Positions 10,871 through 21,525 of a stretch of DNA of 64,000 nt are shown here, one piece after another. The notes beneath the pieces were generated by a model that saw only the letters and a program-made list of their open reading frames with translations, was not told the origin of the DNA and did no database searches. The stretch spans positions 48,343,501 to 48,407,500 of the forward strand of contig NC_090990.1 of the NCBI RefSeq assembly GCF_041146395.1. Reading direction: 5' to 3'. The position numbers and the translations under genes were made by a program. The number at the start of each line of letters is the position of its first letter. Within the stretch, counting starts at the first letter, position 1. Origin of the DNA: Eulemur rufifrons (Eukaryota > Chordata > Mammalia > Primates > Lemuridae).

Positions 10871-11340
10871 AATTGGAATGCTTGCTAATGCCCTTCCCAG
10901 CAGCTTGAGAAAGCACACAGAGGTGGTGGCTGCTTCTGTGGTCACTCGCCTATGCCCGGCAGGCAGGCACCCATCTAGCTGGCACACCATCTGATGCCTG
11001 TGATCAGACCAGAGCCATCCAGTCTGCGCTTTGTTTTCCCCAGCCCCCAGCGCAGCGGGGGCTTCCTGCAGTAAGCTCCATCTTGGCTGTGCTGCCGTCC
11101 CCCCTGGGGTTGGGATAACAGCCTCCTGGGGACTGTGGCTAATCTCAGGAGAAGCGGAGCCAGCAGGGATAGAATCCTGTCTCTGTTGTGTGCACCTAGG
11201 ATTAGGTAGAGCTGCCGCTAATGCAATTAGGTAAGGGCAAGGGCCCTGGTTGCTGGGAAACCGGAAGCACGGGTGAGCCTCCCATTTGGTCTCAGGGAAG
11301 GGCTTCCTCACTCTTACTGCTTTCCAGGGCTGCAGGGGCC
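10871..11340. other. Unique stretch with long chance frame
   Basis: The longest open frame of the window (174 codons, minus, 10787-11311) lies here. It runs into the repeat at 10740-10870, has no recognised domain and no splice or promoter context, so it is not called a gene. A homeodomain-like palindrome, 'taatgcaatta', is at 11219-11229. Confidence 0.4.
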
Positions 11341-11344
11341 CCTG

Positions 11345-11562
11345 ACAAAGCTAATCTGGTGGAAGTCAAAATACTGGCTCTGGGAGTCAGCTGAGCCCGT
11401 TCAACTAAATGTGACCTTGGGCAAACCTCAAAGCCCCGGTTGCCCCATCTGGGGCAGTAATCCTACCTACCTCATTACCTTTTGGGGAGAATGAAATAAG
11501 ATAGGTACTTATGGACTACTGGCATGTAGTGAGTGCACATGGTGAGCCGTTAATCAACGTAA
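11345..11562 (+). mobile_element. MIR SINE, sense
   Basis: 'tactggctctgggagtcagc' (5' head), 'taaatgtgaccttgggcaaa', 'gccccatctggggcagtaat', 'cctacctacctcattacctt' and 'gcatgtagtgagtgcac' give a nearly full-length sense MIR. Confidence 0.9.
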
Positions 11563-11650
11563 GGTAACGTCACCATTTTCCAGGTGAGGAGGCTGAGGCC
11601 CACACTGGCCTTGATCAGAATTAACCACCCTGAGTTGCTCAGTGCTGGAG
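11563..11650 (-). mobile_element. MIR core fragment, antisense
   Basis: 'caccattttccaggtgagga' and 'ggctgaggcccacactggcc' are an antisense MIR core abutting the sense MIR just upstream. Confidence 0.5.
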
Positions 11651-11824
11651 TCTGGAGTCAAAACTGGCTTTCCCTACCTCCTGCACTGGGCCACGTGGGA
11701 ACCAACTTCCTTCTCTCACTGGTGGTGGCCCACTGTGCCCTGCTGGTCTGGCCCAGACGTAGAGAAAGAGGAGGAGCTGGGAGAGCTCAGGACCAGTGGT
11801 CAGAAGTCAGAGAATCTCTTTCCA

Positions 11825-11945
11825 GCTAGACCACTGGCTGCACCACCATTGACGCAGTCGCTCGGAGGTCTTACTTAATTTCCTCACCTGTAAAATGAGG
11901 GGGCTTGACTGCCCCTTCCAGCCCTAAACTGTTTTCAGAAGCTCA
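11825..11945 (+). mobile_element. MIR core fragment, sense
   Basis: 'cgctcggaggtcttacttaa' then 'tttcctcacctgtaaaatga' and 'gggggcttgactgccccttc'. Only the core survives. Confidence 0.6.
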
Positions 11946-13155
11946 TTGGAGAAAGCAGAGACCCAGAAGGGAGCAGTGGAGGGAGCGTGTTACATAGTAA
12001 CAATGGCTAGCATTTTGTACATCCTGCCTGGGTGCCGGGGATGGTCCTGGGGCAGGGATACACAGGGACCAGAACACTGCTGTTTTCTAGGGGCCCTCAG
12101 ACTCACAGAACTGGTAGTGGTGGTCATGGGGTGCAGTGGGAATGGGGACATACAAATAACCAGAGGAATTAGAATTCATTTTGATACGTTCCTCAAGAGA
12201 GATGTGAACAGTGACTTGTGCCCCCTCCCCCGGCCATGGTTTCCAGTGAAGAAGCAGTGAAGGGTAGTCGGAATCCTGCTTGTGGGAGGGGGAATTTGTG
12301 GTTGGAAGGGAGGGCCTGTCCAGGAAGGTTCTGGTGGGAGGGCTGGCAGCCAGGCCAGAGCTCTGCAGGGGGGCTGGGAGGGGGGGTGGCTGATGGATTA
12401 CATTCCTCCAGTTAGAAACCATCAGAAGCCCTGTGGAGAGGGCTCTTTAAAAATTAGTTTTGCCTTTAGGTGTTAGCTTTCTGTCCTCTTGATTTCCTTG
12501 TGCGGCAAGATCCAAATCCAAAGTATTTGCACTGAACTTGTTAATTTTCACAAAGTGGTAGATGGAATAAGAAGTCTAAACATTTCATTTTTCTTCCCTC
12601 TGAGGGTATGTTTTCTGACCTTTTAAGAAAATCCTGTCGAAAACCTTGAAAACGTGCGATCCTCCATGGTGGATGTGACTTGGGTCGAGGATGTATTGTG
12701 GACCTGCTAGGTACTTGGCCCGCGCTAAACAAGTTCACATAGCAAGGTTTTCTGAACTCTTAAGATCGTGAAAAAACATTTCCAAGCCACAGAAGCCCTT
12801 TGGAGTGATTCTGAATGGCGGGAGGGTGAGGAGGCTTTGAACCCTGTTTGAACACTTAGACTGCTAAGTGCAACTCTTCAAACACTTCACATGCCTTAAA
12901 CGGTCTAGTGCAAAGGATATTCAGGAACATAAAATATCCTGCTGATACTGAAATAAAGACCCCTTATCTCCTCCCTCAATATTAATTTAGAATCATAGCT
13001 TGTTTTGAACTTTCTCTTCCTAAATTAATTTTTAATTGAGAAAATGCCTTTAGGAAAAACCTGGTATTTAAGTATAGAAAGTTTTGAAGGTATGGGGTGT
13101 CTTTAAAGAGATGAAAAAGGTAAAGGTATTACTATAAACAGAATATTCTCTGTTT
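11946..13155. other. No recognised feature; G-rich patch at 12368-12389
   Basis: About 1.2 kb without a clear transposon. At 12368-12389 four G-runs (6, 3, 7 and 2 long) are separated by one or two bases, a possible quadruplex on the plus strand. Small frames of up to 111 codons overlap on both strands and are not supported. Confidence 0.4.
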
Positions 13156-13159
13156 CACT

Positions 13160-13275
13160 CCATCAGATTAATTCATCAACACTTACTATTTATTTTTTTG
13201 TAGTATCTTTTGTTTGCAACACTCTGTGCTGGAAACTGAGGGAGAGACTACAATTTAGCCCGTGTCTTCTATGTG
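13160..13275 (+). mobile_element. Ancient repeat, 'TTTATTGAG...' type, diverged
   Basis: 'attcatcaacacttactatt' with 'gcaacactctgtgctggaaa' resembles the common repeat, with an AT-rich interruption. Confidence 0.4.
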
Positions 13276-13384
13276 TGTATATATTTTTATGTGTGTAGCA
13301 TTGTCTGTGATGGGAAAGGAAAGTGCAATTTTTTTTTTTTCCAGAAACACTTCTTCCCTCTCTGGAGAAAAGATGACATCAGGC

Positions 13385-13535
13385 CATAGCAGAAGGAGCT
13401 CTGGACTGAATGAAAGTCAACAAACCTGAGTTCATCTCCTCTTAGTCCTGCCTCTAACTAACTGTGTGACCCCAGACAAAACACTTGCCTTCTCTGATCC
13501 TCAGATTCTCACCTGCCAAGCAATGAGGCTGGAAC
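13385..13535 (+). mobile_element. MIR SINE, sense
   Basis: 'ggagctctggactgaatgaa', then 'aactgtgtgaccccagacaa', 'aacacttgccttctctgatc' and 'ctcagattctcacctgccaa'. The 3' part is missing and is replaced by the hAT-like sequence that follows. Confidence 0.75.
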
Positions 13536-13665
13536 AAGCTCTGTGCACCAGCACCAACATCACCTGGGAGCTTGTTAGAAACGCAGAGCCTCAGGCTCAA
13601 CTCCTGACCTACTGGATCAGAATCTGCATTTTGACAAGATCCCCAGGTGCTTTGTGTGCAATTTT
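13536..13665 (+). mobile_element. hAT-Charlie MITE fragment (MER5/MER3-like)
   Basis: 'catcacctgggagcttgtta' then 'gaaacgcagagcctcaggct', 'acctactggatcagaatctg' and 'gacaagatccccaggtgctt' matches the Charlie-type non-autonomous elements. The outer inverted-repeat ends are not preserved. Confidence 0.7.
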
Positions 13666-13945
13666 CTTTTTAGGAAGGTAGAAGGCTACACAGTGTGTGC
13701 AAATTAAAGCTGCATAAGCATTGCTATAAGAACCATTCCTGCTCTAATATTCTATTATTTTGTGTTTTCTCCAAATGTATAGTACGAGGTTATTAAGTAT
13801 GAAATGTCCAATTTCCTTACATACTAAGTTTGACAGTTTCATATCTCTGACATTTCACTTTGACACTTCTTGTTTTATTTTTATTGTGAAGGTACATCCT
13901 CATTCTTTCAAACATATGGTTTGGCTTGTGATTTTATTGGAAATT

Positions 13946-14332
<387 letters not shown>

Positions 14333-14580
14333 TGAAACCATAGATAAGTCAAAAATTCATGTTATTTTCGTATATGAGATCTGTTGTGGAACCAATGCTG
14401 CACAGGCAGCTCAAGATATCAATGAAGTGTTGAGAAAGATGTGGCTAATGAATGCACAGTACGTGGATGGTTTGAGAAGTTCCGTTCTGGGGATTTTAAT
14501 CTTGAAATTGTTAGATCCGGTTCCCCTTGGCCCTAGGAACAGAGAGGTAGAGTCATTGAGGCTGCAAAAAGGCAAAGGAG

Positions 14581-14586
14581 TTTATT
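14581..14586 (-). promoter_or_regulatory. LTR polyadenylation signal
   Basis: 'tttatt' on the plus strand is AATAAA on the LTR strand. It is followed by 'ctcctttgcctttttgca', a typical U5 beginning, 72 bases before the LTR end. Confidence 0.8.
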
Positions 14587-14674
14587 GGCTAGCCCGAGCT
14601 AGGGTCCAAATTCCAGAGCACCAACGCAGTGGCCTCTCCACGAACTAGTACCCCGCCCTGGGGTAAAGGTTAAG

Positions 14675-14682
14675 CTTTTATA
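14675..14682 (-). promoter_or_regulatory. LTR TATA box
   Basis: 'cttttata' on the plus strand reads TATAAAAG on the LTR strand, about 90 bp upstream of the polyadenylation signal. Inferred U3/R promoter of the LTR. Activity is unknown. Confidence 0.7.
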
Positions 14683-14701
14683 CTTTTCTGTATGCTAGTT
14701 T

Positions 14702-14777
14702 TCACACGACACGTTAGTCTGCACACGACACGTTAGTCTGCACACGGCATACTAGTCTGCACATGACACACTAGTCT
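14702..14777 (-). repeat. Four 19-bp direct repeats in the LTR U3 region
   Basis: Units start at 14702, 14721, 14740 and 14759 ('gcacacgacacgttagtct' and variants). The first two are nearly identical and the others differ at three or four positions. They lie just upstream (in LTR orientation) of the TATA box, where retroviral enhancer repeats usually sit. Confidence 0.92.
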
Positions 14778-15776
14778 GCTCTTCATCCCCCTTTAGTTTA
14801 TTTGTCCTTTTTTTAGAAGTGGCTGATCGCGTTGGCTCCTGGTTTGTTGACTCTAAGCTTCAGGCTTTTCGCGCTGGTGCCAGTTGTAGTTAACATCATC
14901 TAGGGGAAGAGGAGGGTGTCCGACGGGGGAGGGGGGCTGTTGTTGCATACCTTCTAGTTTTTGGTTACAAGCGATACTGGGAACACACGCCCTGCACAAG
15001 CCGTTCATGCGCTGATCATGTCTTGCTCTTCTTATCTACTTAGTTGGTTGGAGGGCCCCTGGACTCTCCAGCCCTTTATCAGGAAGTAACTTGCGGTTAC
15101 CTCCCTGGGGCTTTGTTTTCCTTTACTTTAGTGAAGCCTGCCATGGCTCCACTTACGCTAAGCACCAAGCCAGCAAGCCATATATACAGAAGCAGAACTA
15201 GGCTTCTCACATCCAGGAAGCCTAGCCTATCATGGAGTTACCTTTGCTCTTATCCCTGTTTTTCATTCTGATTAACTATATTTATCAAACAACTAAAAGC
15301 AAGCATAGTCGCAGAAGCGAATAGCATCAGTTAGAATCAAAGAGAGCACACATTTTCTTACTATCAATTCCTGTTTTCAAAATGAGCCACGTGGGCAACC
15401 TGAGAGCAAGGTGGATAATGATGAGCTGAAAGCTATAGTGGAAGCGAATCCATCTCAATCTACCTGTGAATTAGCAGCAAGGTTTGACATTACTATTCTA
15501 ACAATATTGGACCATTTGAAACAAATGGACAAGGTAAAGAAGCTGGATAGATGGATTCCACATGAATTAAACGAGCGTCAGAAGAGAAATCATCTCGAAG
15601 CTTGCCTTTCTTTGCTGTCACGACATAAAGGTGAACCATTTCTATACCGTATTGTGAGGTGTGATGAAAAATGGATGCTTTTTGACAATTGCAAGCATTC
15701 AGTACAATGACTGGATGAAGATGAAGTGCCAAAACACAGTCCAAAACCAAATATTCATCAAAAAAAGCTAATGGAT

Positions 15777-15843
15777 GGCCAGGCGTGGTGGCTCACGCCT
15801 GTAATCCTAGCACTCTGGGAGGCCGAGGTGGGTGGATTGTTTG
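15777..15843 (+). mobile_element. Alu 5'-end scrap inside the mariner
   Basis: About 63-67 bases identical in order to the first part of an Alu ('ggccaggcgtggtggctcac' through 'gaggtgggtggatt'), then mariner sequence resumes. There is no right arm and no poly(A). The right border is blurred because 'ttgtttg' could belong to either. It splits the transposase between the 'KKLM' and 'WW' motifs. Confidence 0.9.
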
Positions 15844-16375
15844 TCTGTTTGGTGGTTCAGCACTGGTATTATCCACTACAGCTTCATAAAACCTAGGCAA
15901 TTGATGACAGCGGATGTCTACTGCACCCAGTTGGATGAAATGATGAGGATGCTTGTGATTAAGCAGCCAAGACTGGTCAATAGAGACAAGCCAATCCTCT
16001 TGCAAGACAACGTTTGATCACATGTTGCACAAACAGCGCTGCTCACGCTACAGCAGCTGGACTTGGAAACTCTCTGCCATCCACCGTATTCACCAGACCT
16101 TGCACCAACTGACTAGCACTTCTTCCAGGCTTTGGACCACTTCTTGCAAGAAAAATACTCAGTTTTCAACAAGCTGTGGAAAATGCCTTTTGCAATTTCA
16201 TCGCCACTCGCTCTCCAGGCTTCTTCGCTGCTGGCATAAACAAGCTACCATTAAGATGGCAAAGCTGTGTCGATAGTTTAGGTGCACACTGTGATTAATT
16301 GTACTGCTTCTTGTTTGAGATGTAATAAAGTACACTTTTGATTCAGAATCAAACATTTCATATTTAGTGACCTAA

Positions 16376-16940
16376 TAAAGTATGGTTATGAAGAATTTAT
16401 CCAAGACTGTGTGTCAAACATTCTACATGAGATGACTGTATCATCTCTTACCTTTCAAAAGTTTGTACTCTGTGAGAAAACAGTCTTAAAGGCAGAAACA
16501 TGCACGAATAGCCATCCGTACATTCAGTTTCAAATGCTATGTATACGTATTTTTCCTTTTTGCCTCCTTTGCATTCTAGGCCTTGGCAGTATGGTGGGGA
16601 GAGCAGTGGGGAGCGGGGAGGAGGTGCTGGGGAGTGAAGGTGATTGGAGGTGGAGATGGCAATGGACTGAGACCTTCTGGGCTGGCAGGTGGTACAGGGC
16701 AGTGGGTCCCAGCCTGGGGTCCTCAGAATCCTCCCAAGTGTTCTGAGATTCAAGCATCATCAGTGATTGCAAAAATGTTTTATGTTTTTCAAGTATATGT
16801 GAATGTTGCTTTGATGAGTTGAATAAAAAAATTACAGTGACTTTTCATAGTCTATATTTTCCTAATTAATTGATAGTAAATGTTAAACCTATTAGATGGG
16901 AAGAGGACTCTATTTCATTTTCGCATTAATAGAGGTCTTC
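16376..16940. other. No recognised feature
   Basis: A 'ggcagtgggtcccagcctgg' stretch near 16690 may be a decayed MITE end. Frames of up to 111 codons overlap on both strands at 16411-16772 and are not supported. Confidence 0.4.
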
Positions 16941-17288
16941 TTTTTTTTTTTTTTTTTTTTTGAGACAGAGTCTCACTCTGTTGCCTGGGCTAGAGTGCCG
17001 TGGGATCAGCCTAGCTCATAGCAACCTCAAACTCCTGGGCTCAAGTGATCCTTCTGCCTCAGCCTCCTGAGTAGCTGGGACTACAGGCATGCGCCACCAT
17101 GCCCGGCTAATTTTTTCTATCTATCTATCTATATATTTTTTAGCTGTCCAAATCATTTCTTTCTATTTTTAGTAGAGATGGGGTCTCGCTCTTGTTCAGG
17201 CTGGTCTCAAACTCCTGACCTCGAGCGATCCTCCCGCCTCAGCCTCCCAAAGAGCTAGGATTACAGGCATGAGCCACAGCGCCCGGCC
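16941..17288 (-). mobile_element. Alu, full-length, lemur-type
   Basis: Antisense Alu with poly(T) from 16941, 'tgagacagagtctcactctg', left-arm 'gatcagcctagctcatagca', a (TATC)n-expanded linker at about 17118-17135, and end 'gcgcccggcc' at 17288. Target duplication is imperfect: 'aatagaggtcttctt' before versus 'aaaaggagtcttctt' after (3 differences in 15). Confidence 0.95.
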
Positions 17289-17339
17289 TAAAAGGAGTCT
17301 TCTTATTTGAAGTCTCTGGGAACCATTGGAATAGGACAT

Positions 17340-17545
17340 AATAAATAATAATGATAGTGATGATAAAGCCTAACAAATGTTGAGAACTTTCTAGGTGCCA
17401 GGCACTGTGCCTTAAAGGAAAGACTTTAGGTATCTGTTAATCAATTTATGGATGCATAAAGCAGGGCTCAGAGCTGTGAAGTGACTTGCTCTGAGTCACA
17501 CGGTGAGGGTCTGATTGGTGGATCCAGGACTAGAACCCCTGTGTC
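17340..17545 (-). mobile_element. MIR SINE, antisense
   Basis: 'ctaacaaatgttgagaactt', 'ctaggtgccaggcactgtgc', 'cagggctcagagctgtgaag', 'tgacttgctctgagtcacac', 'ccaggactagaacccctgtg'. Near full length. Confidence 0.9.
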
Positions 17546-17924
17546 CTGGCTGTGGGACCAGTTTTCTTTCTGCTGTGCCAGACTTTGTGGTTTTTCTCTC
17601 TGGTACTCAGGAGTAGTGTGTGTGTGGGAGCGCTGAGTGGAGAGGAGTGAATTTTCCTGGGTTCCTGCTCTGGGAGTCACAGACTGCCAGAGTCTGGAGC
17701 ACTGCAAAAGCAAGCAGGCCAAACACTCCATTTACAGGTGAGCACACCTGGCCTAGCAAGGAAAAAGACTTGCCTACTGTCAACAATTAGTAGGGCTTGT
17801 TTTTTTGTTTTGGTGTCCCTCTACCTGAAATTCAGCTCTATTTCATAGATACACTTTTTCACAAGAGAAGTAGATGAGTAAGTCAAGCCCTTCTATGAAA
17901 GGAAATGAACATGGTTTCTACCAT
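17546..17924. other. No recognised feature
   Basis: No repeat or gene identified. The 87-codon minus-strand frame over 17468-17731 overlaps the MIR and is a shadow. Confidence 0.4.
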
Positions 17925-18025
17925 TGCATCTCAGGTTGTTGTGAGGACTATATATCTTTAGAGAGGATTCAGCATAGTCACTGGTAATTGTAAACACTCA
18001 AATAATGTTTGTTATTGTTAGGAAT
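17925..18025 (+). mobile_element. MIR SINE 3' fragment
   Basis: 'tctcaggttgttgtgaggac', 'ggattcagcatagtcactgg' and 'caaataatgtttgttattg' form the 3' third of a sense MIR. Confidence 0.7.
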
Positions 18026-18755
18026 ATTTTTACCAAGCTTCACATATTAAATTTAGGAACAGTTTTGTTGTTATTTTTAAAGTAGGATTGATTGTAGTCT
18101 TCATTTTTCCCTCCATGTTCTCTATTTTAAGGATAACCTTTGAGAGGGTAGACCAAATTCCTTTTGACTAAATACTCTGCCAGATAATCATTGGAAACCA
18201 TACAATGGAAGGGGAAAAAGTTGCCCTTGGAGCAGCTTCATCCTTCAACTTATGAGCCCACACCATGCTGGCTCTCACTGAACTGAGAAGCTGTCTTTTT
18301 CGCAGTAGGTCTCCTGATCCTGAGAATAAGAATGGAGGAGTCTTTCTCTAGGAACCAGTAAGGCACCTTTCTGCACCACGTACAATTGTTTCCAATCCAG
18401 AGGAGTAGGAACTGGGTTAGAATCAGGGCCAGCTTCAGAGGTGTGCAACCTGTGCAACGGAACAGGGCCTCCACGTTGGGGCCCCGCAGTTGGTTCAATG
18501 TTCTGCAGGGAAATTGGAATTCTTAATATTATTTTGGATAAAGGGCTCCATATTTTTATTTTGTACTAGTCCCATCAACTTAGGTAGCTAGTGTTGCTTA
18601 GAATCATCCAGAATCAGGACCAAGAGCCCCTGAGGAGTAAGTCAGTGGGGGCTGCAGCCTTTGGGAGAGGGGTAGGCCACAGACCTGACCCCTTTTGGGG
18701 TGAGCACCAGTGTTGTGCATGGACTTGAGCTAGGCAGCATGCAGTCTACTGACAT
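18026..18755. other. Mostly unrecognised
   Basis: 18415-18520 ('ggccagcttcagaggtgtgc', 'ggggccccgcagttgg') resembles an old MER-type repeat I cannot name. Two overlapping minus-strand frames near 18250-18498 are not supported. Confidence 0.35.
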
Positions 18756-18759
18756 AAAG

Positions 18760-18915
18760 AAGAAGGAAAGCAGAGTGGTTTGCTGTCCCTCTGTCCATAA
18801 TTTTGCCTTGTGACCATAGACAAGTCACTAGCCTCTCTGCATGTCTTCTTTGTATCCCCAGCCCTGAGCACACATGATATCCAGAACATAGTAGGTCCTT
18901 CACACATTGCAATTA
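18760..18915 (+). mobile_element. MIR core followed by L2 tail
   Basis: 'cttgtgaccatagacaagtc' and 'actagcctctctgcatgtc' fit a MIR core. 'tgtatccccagccctgagca' with 'cagaacatagtaggtccttc' is the L2 3' end. Confidence 0.6.
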
Positions 18916-19094
18916 TCTACTGTATTGCTGCCCTATAGTGAACCATCACTAGATTACTCTGAAAAACTAGACGAATCTTTGTGCGAAGTGCATTACCAGC
19001 TTTCCTATTTTCATTGTCAACACCATACCTCACAGCTGGACTATTCGGGGGGCCTTGCATTCATTTCCCCGTCAGTAATCTCTTCCTGTTATTA

Positions 19095-19312
19095 ATCCAA
19101 CGAGCTGGATTAACCTCCCCAGGTCCACCACTTGTTAGCCTTGTGACCTTGACACATTTACTTAATGTTTTCGATCCTCACGTGCCTCATCTGTAGAGGG
19201 GGGATGAGCATGTCTGTCTCGAAAGCCTCTTAGGAAAATTAGAGATGATACATGTGAAGCCCCCAGAATAATAGTGACTGGCACGTAGTAGGAGTTCAGT
19301 AAACAGCAGCTT
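19095..19312 (+). mobile_element. MIR SINE, sense
   Basis: 'cttgttagccttgtgacctt' then 'gacacatttacttaatgttt', 'cgtgcctcatctgtagaggg' and 'gactggcacgtagtaggagt'. Full sense order. Confidence 0.88.
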
Positions 19313-19314
19313 TT

Positions 19315-19630
19315 CTTATAAAGTTGATGTACAGTTTTCATCATGTCATTTCCCGTCCTCAAAAACAATCTTCAATGGCTCCCCATTGCCCACGGCCGAG
19401 GAAGATCACAGGTCTCCATGATCTAGCCATGGTCTATGTTGCCTGACTTCCTTCACTCGTGTTTCAAAAACTTCTAGAATGCTTGTTGTGGTTGTTATTT
19501 TTAATCTCTCTATATGTTATTCCCCAAGGGCATTGGAAACTCCTTGTTGTTGGAATCTATGCCATCCTTTGAGTGCCTCTGAGAGTGCCTGGCATTCAGT
19601 GTCTGTGGTTGTTGATTGCTAACCACAGTG
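19315..19630 (+). mobile_element. L2 LINE 3' region
   Basis: 'aatcttcaatggctccccat' with 'ctccatgatctagccatggt' is the end of L2 ORF2. 'ccccaagggcattggaaact' and 'gagagtgcctggcattcagt' are its 3' UTR. Heavily decayed and partly deleted. Confidence 0.65.
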
Positions 19631-19769
19631 TATTTCAGGAATATTGTCCAATTCTGCTTGTTTTCCATCTGTTTATATATCGTAGCTGCTTCAAATGGAA
19701 ATGTATTATGGTTTTGCATTTGAATCAGGAGTAGGAAAAAAGTCCATCCTTCCTCTCCTCTGTTTTTTA

Positions 19770-19789
19770 AATTTTTTTTTTTTTTTTTA
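19770..19789 (+). repeat. poly(T) tract
   Basis: A T-rich run in 'aaattttttttttttttttt'. No recognisable retrotransposon body is attached. Confidence 0.6.
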
Positions 19790-19884
19790 GTTTTTAAACA
19801 GTCACTGTCACTCTTTTGGGATTATTTATTTCCATGTTTGTCTCTTTCTCTGGACAATGAGATCTGGGTGGGGAGAAAGGTGTT

Positions 19885-19980
19885 CAATTCTTCTTCATAT
19901 CTTCAGGAGGATGCAGTGTATTGAGCCTGGCACAAATAAAAGAGACATTCATTAAAAATTTGTCAAATCAATGAATATCG
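19885..19980 (+). mobile_element. L2 tail fragment
   Basis: 'tattgagcctggcacaaata' with 'gacattcattaaaaatttgt' and 'caaatcaatgaat' fits the L2 terminus. Confidence 0.5.
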
Positions 19981-20747
19981 GAAAGCTCAAGTTTTTATGG
20001 CAGACAAGAGAGACAGTGGGAGCTGCCTTTTTACTGGAAAAACATTGTTTATTAGATCTGTATGGATCATTTAGAAAATATGCAGTTGGATATCTTTTAT
20101 GGTCAAAGAAGAAACTCAGTATAAAATGCTTAATTAAAAGCAGAAGCTAACGTTTCCCCTAGTAATGAAGGCAGGATTGTGAATATTTTCCTTTCCTCAG
20201 CTCAGGAGATGGGCAGGCAGCCAGGCTCAGAGACAGGGATGCTGCATAGACAGATAAGAAGTTTCGACTTAGGAGGGCTGAGTCCTGGGTTTACCTTGGG
20301 TCCATCTTCGCTTTCATGTTTCTCCTTGTGGATGTTGAAAATGTGAAGAGTGTTAACTCCTTTAAGATATTCTGATGACAATGTCAACTCCTTTGGAGAT
20401 GATTTTGCTTTGTTACCTATGAAATTACCACTGGCTTGTGAATTTGTTATAATGGTATCTTTTCAGGAGTAGGTTCTGTATTTGAGATGAAAAGCTCCAA
20501 GAAGTGTGGGTCTTTTTCTCATTCTTCTTGGTGCTGTTCTTCACAGAGCAGGCCCTTCATCGGTGTGATGCCCGGGACTCTTACTCACGCAGTGTCGGCA
20601 CAGTCAGCCCTGTTCTGAGTGTGAGAAACTTCTGCGGAGCAGGGCATAGGGAGGTGGAAAGGCCAGTGCTGTTCTGAATGAGCTCTGCCTCCTGGAAGTA
20701 GCCAGGGCCTCTGCGACAGACGGTGGTTGGATGCACTCTGGGACAGA
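19981..20747. other. No recognised feature
   Basis: No gene or repeat recognised in about 770 bp. A 61-codon minus-strand frame at 20202-20387 has no domain. Confidence 0.4.
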
Positions 20748-20922
20748 GCCGTGCTACTCAGAGAGTGGTCTGAGGACCAACAGCATCTGGGTCACCTGGG
20801 AGCTTGTTGGAAATGCAGATTCTCAGACACTCTCCAGACTTACTGAATCAGATGCTGCAGTTTATCAGAACCGCAGGTGATTCACCTGCACGTTAACATC
20901 TGAGATGTACTGCTCTGATGGG
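20748..20922 (+). mobile_element. hAT-Charlie MITE (MER5/MER3-like)
   Basis: 'gtgctactcagagagtggtc' then 'tctgggtcacctgggagctt', 'gttggaaatgcagattctca', 'acttactgaatcagatgctg' and 'ctgagatgtactgctctga'. Both imperfect inverted ends can be followed. Confidence 0.8.
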
Positions 20923-20999
20923 AAAGGCTGAGGACTTTCACAAGCTTGAGGCTCGACAGTCTGGATTTTCATAGATCTAGGATGTAGCATGGTTAAGTT

Positions 21000-21525
<526 letters not shown>

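Larger units (their letters stand above)
14509..15379 (-). mobile_element. Solo retroviral LTR (class I-like), antisense, inserted in the mariner
   Basis: On the plus strand the block starts TG at 14509 and ends CA at 15379. It is flanked by the 4-bp duplication 'aaat' (14505-14508 and 15380-15383); 4 bp is usual for gammaretrovirus-like (ERV1) integration. Read on the minus strand it has a TATA box (complement of 14675-14682), then an AATAAA signal (complement of 14581-14586), in LTR order. No internal retroviral genes are present, so this is a solo LTR left by LTR-LTR recombination. Length 871 bp. Family not assigned. Confidence 0.92.

Noticed and set aside
10787..11311. Longest open frame (174 codons, minus strand)
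   Set aside because: It runs into an ancient interspersed repeat at its 3' end, shows no domain, and sits without splice or promoter context. A frame of this length is expected by chance in 64 kb of moderately GC-rich DNA.
14509..15379. Full endogenous retrovirus
   Set aside because: Only one LTR is present. No gag, pol or env-like sequence lies on either side, and mariner sequence resumes at once.
15411..16276. Possible domesticated transposase gene
   Set aside because: The mariner frame is cut by three stops, frameshifts and two insertions, and there is no sign of selection for an open frame.
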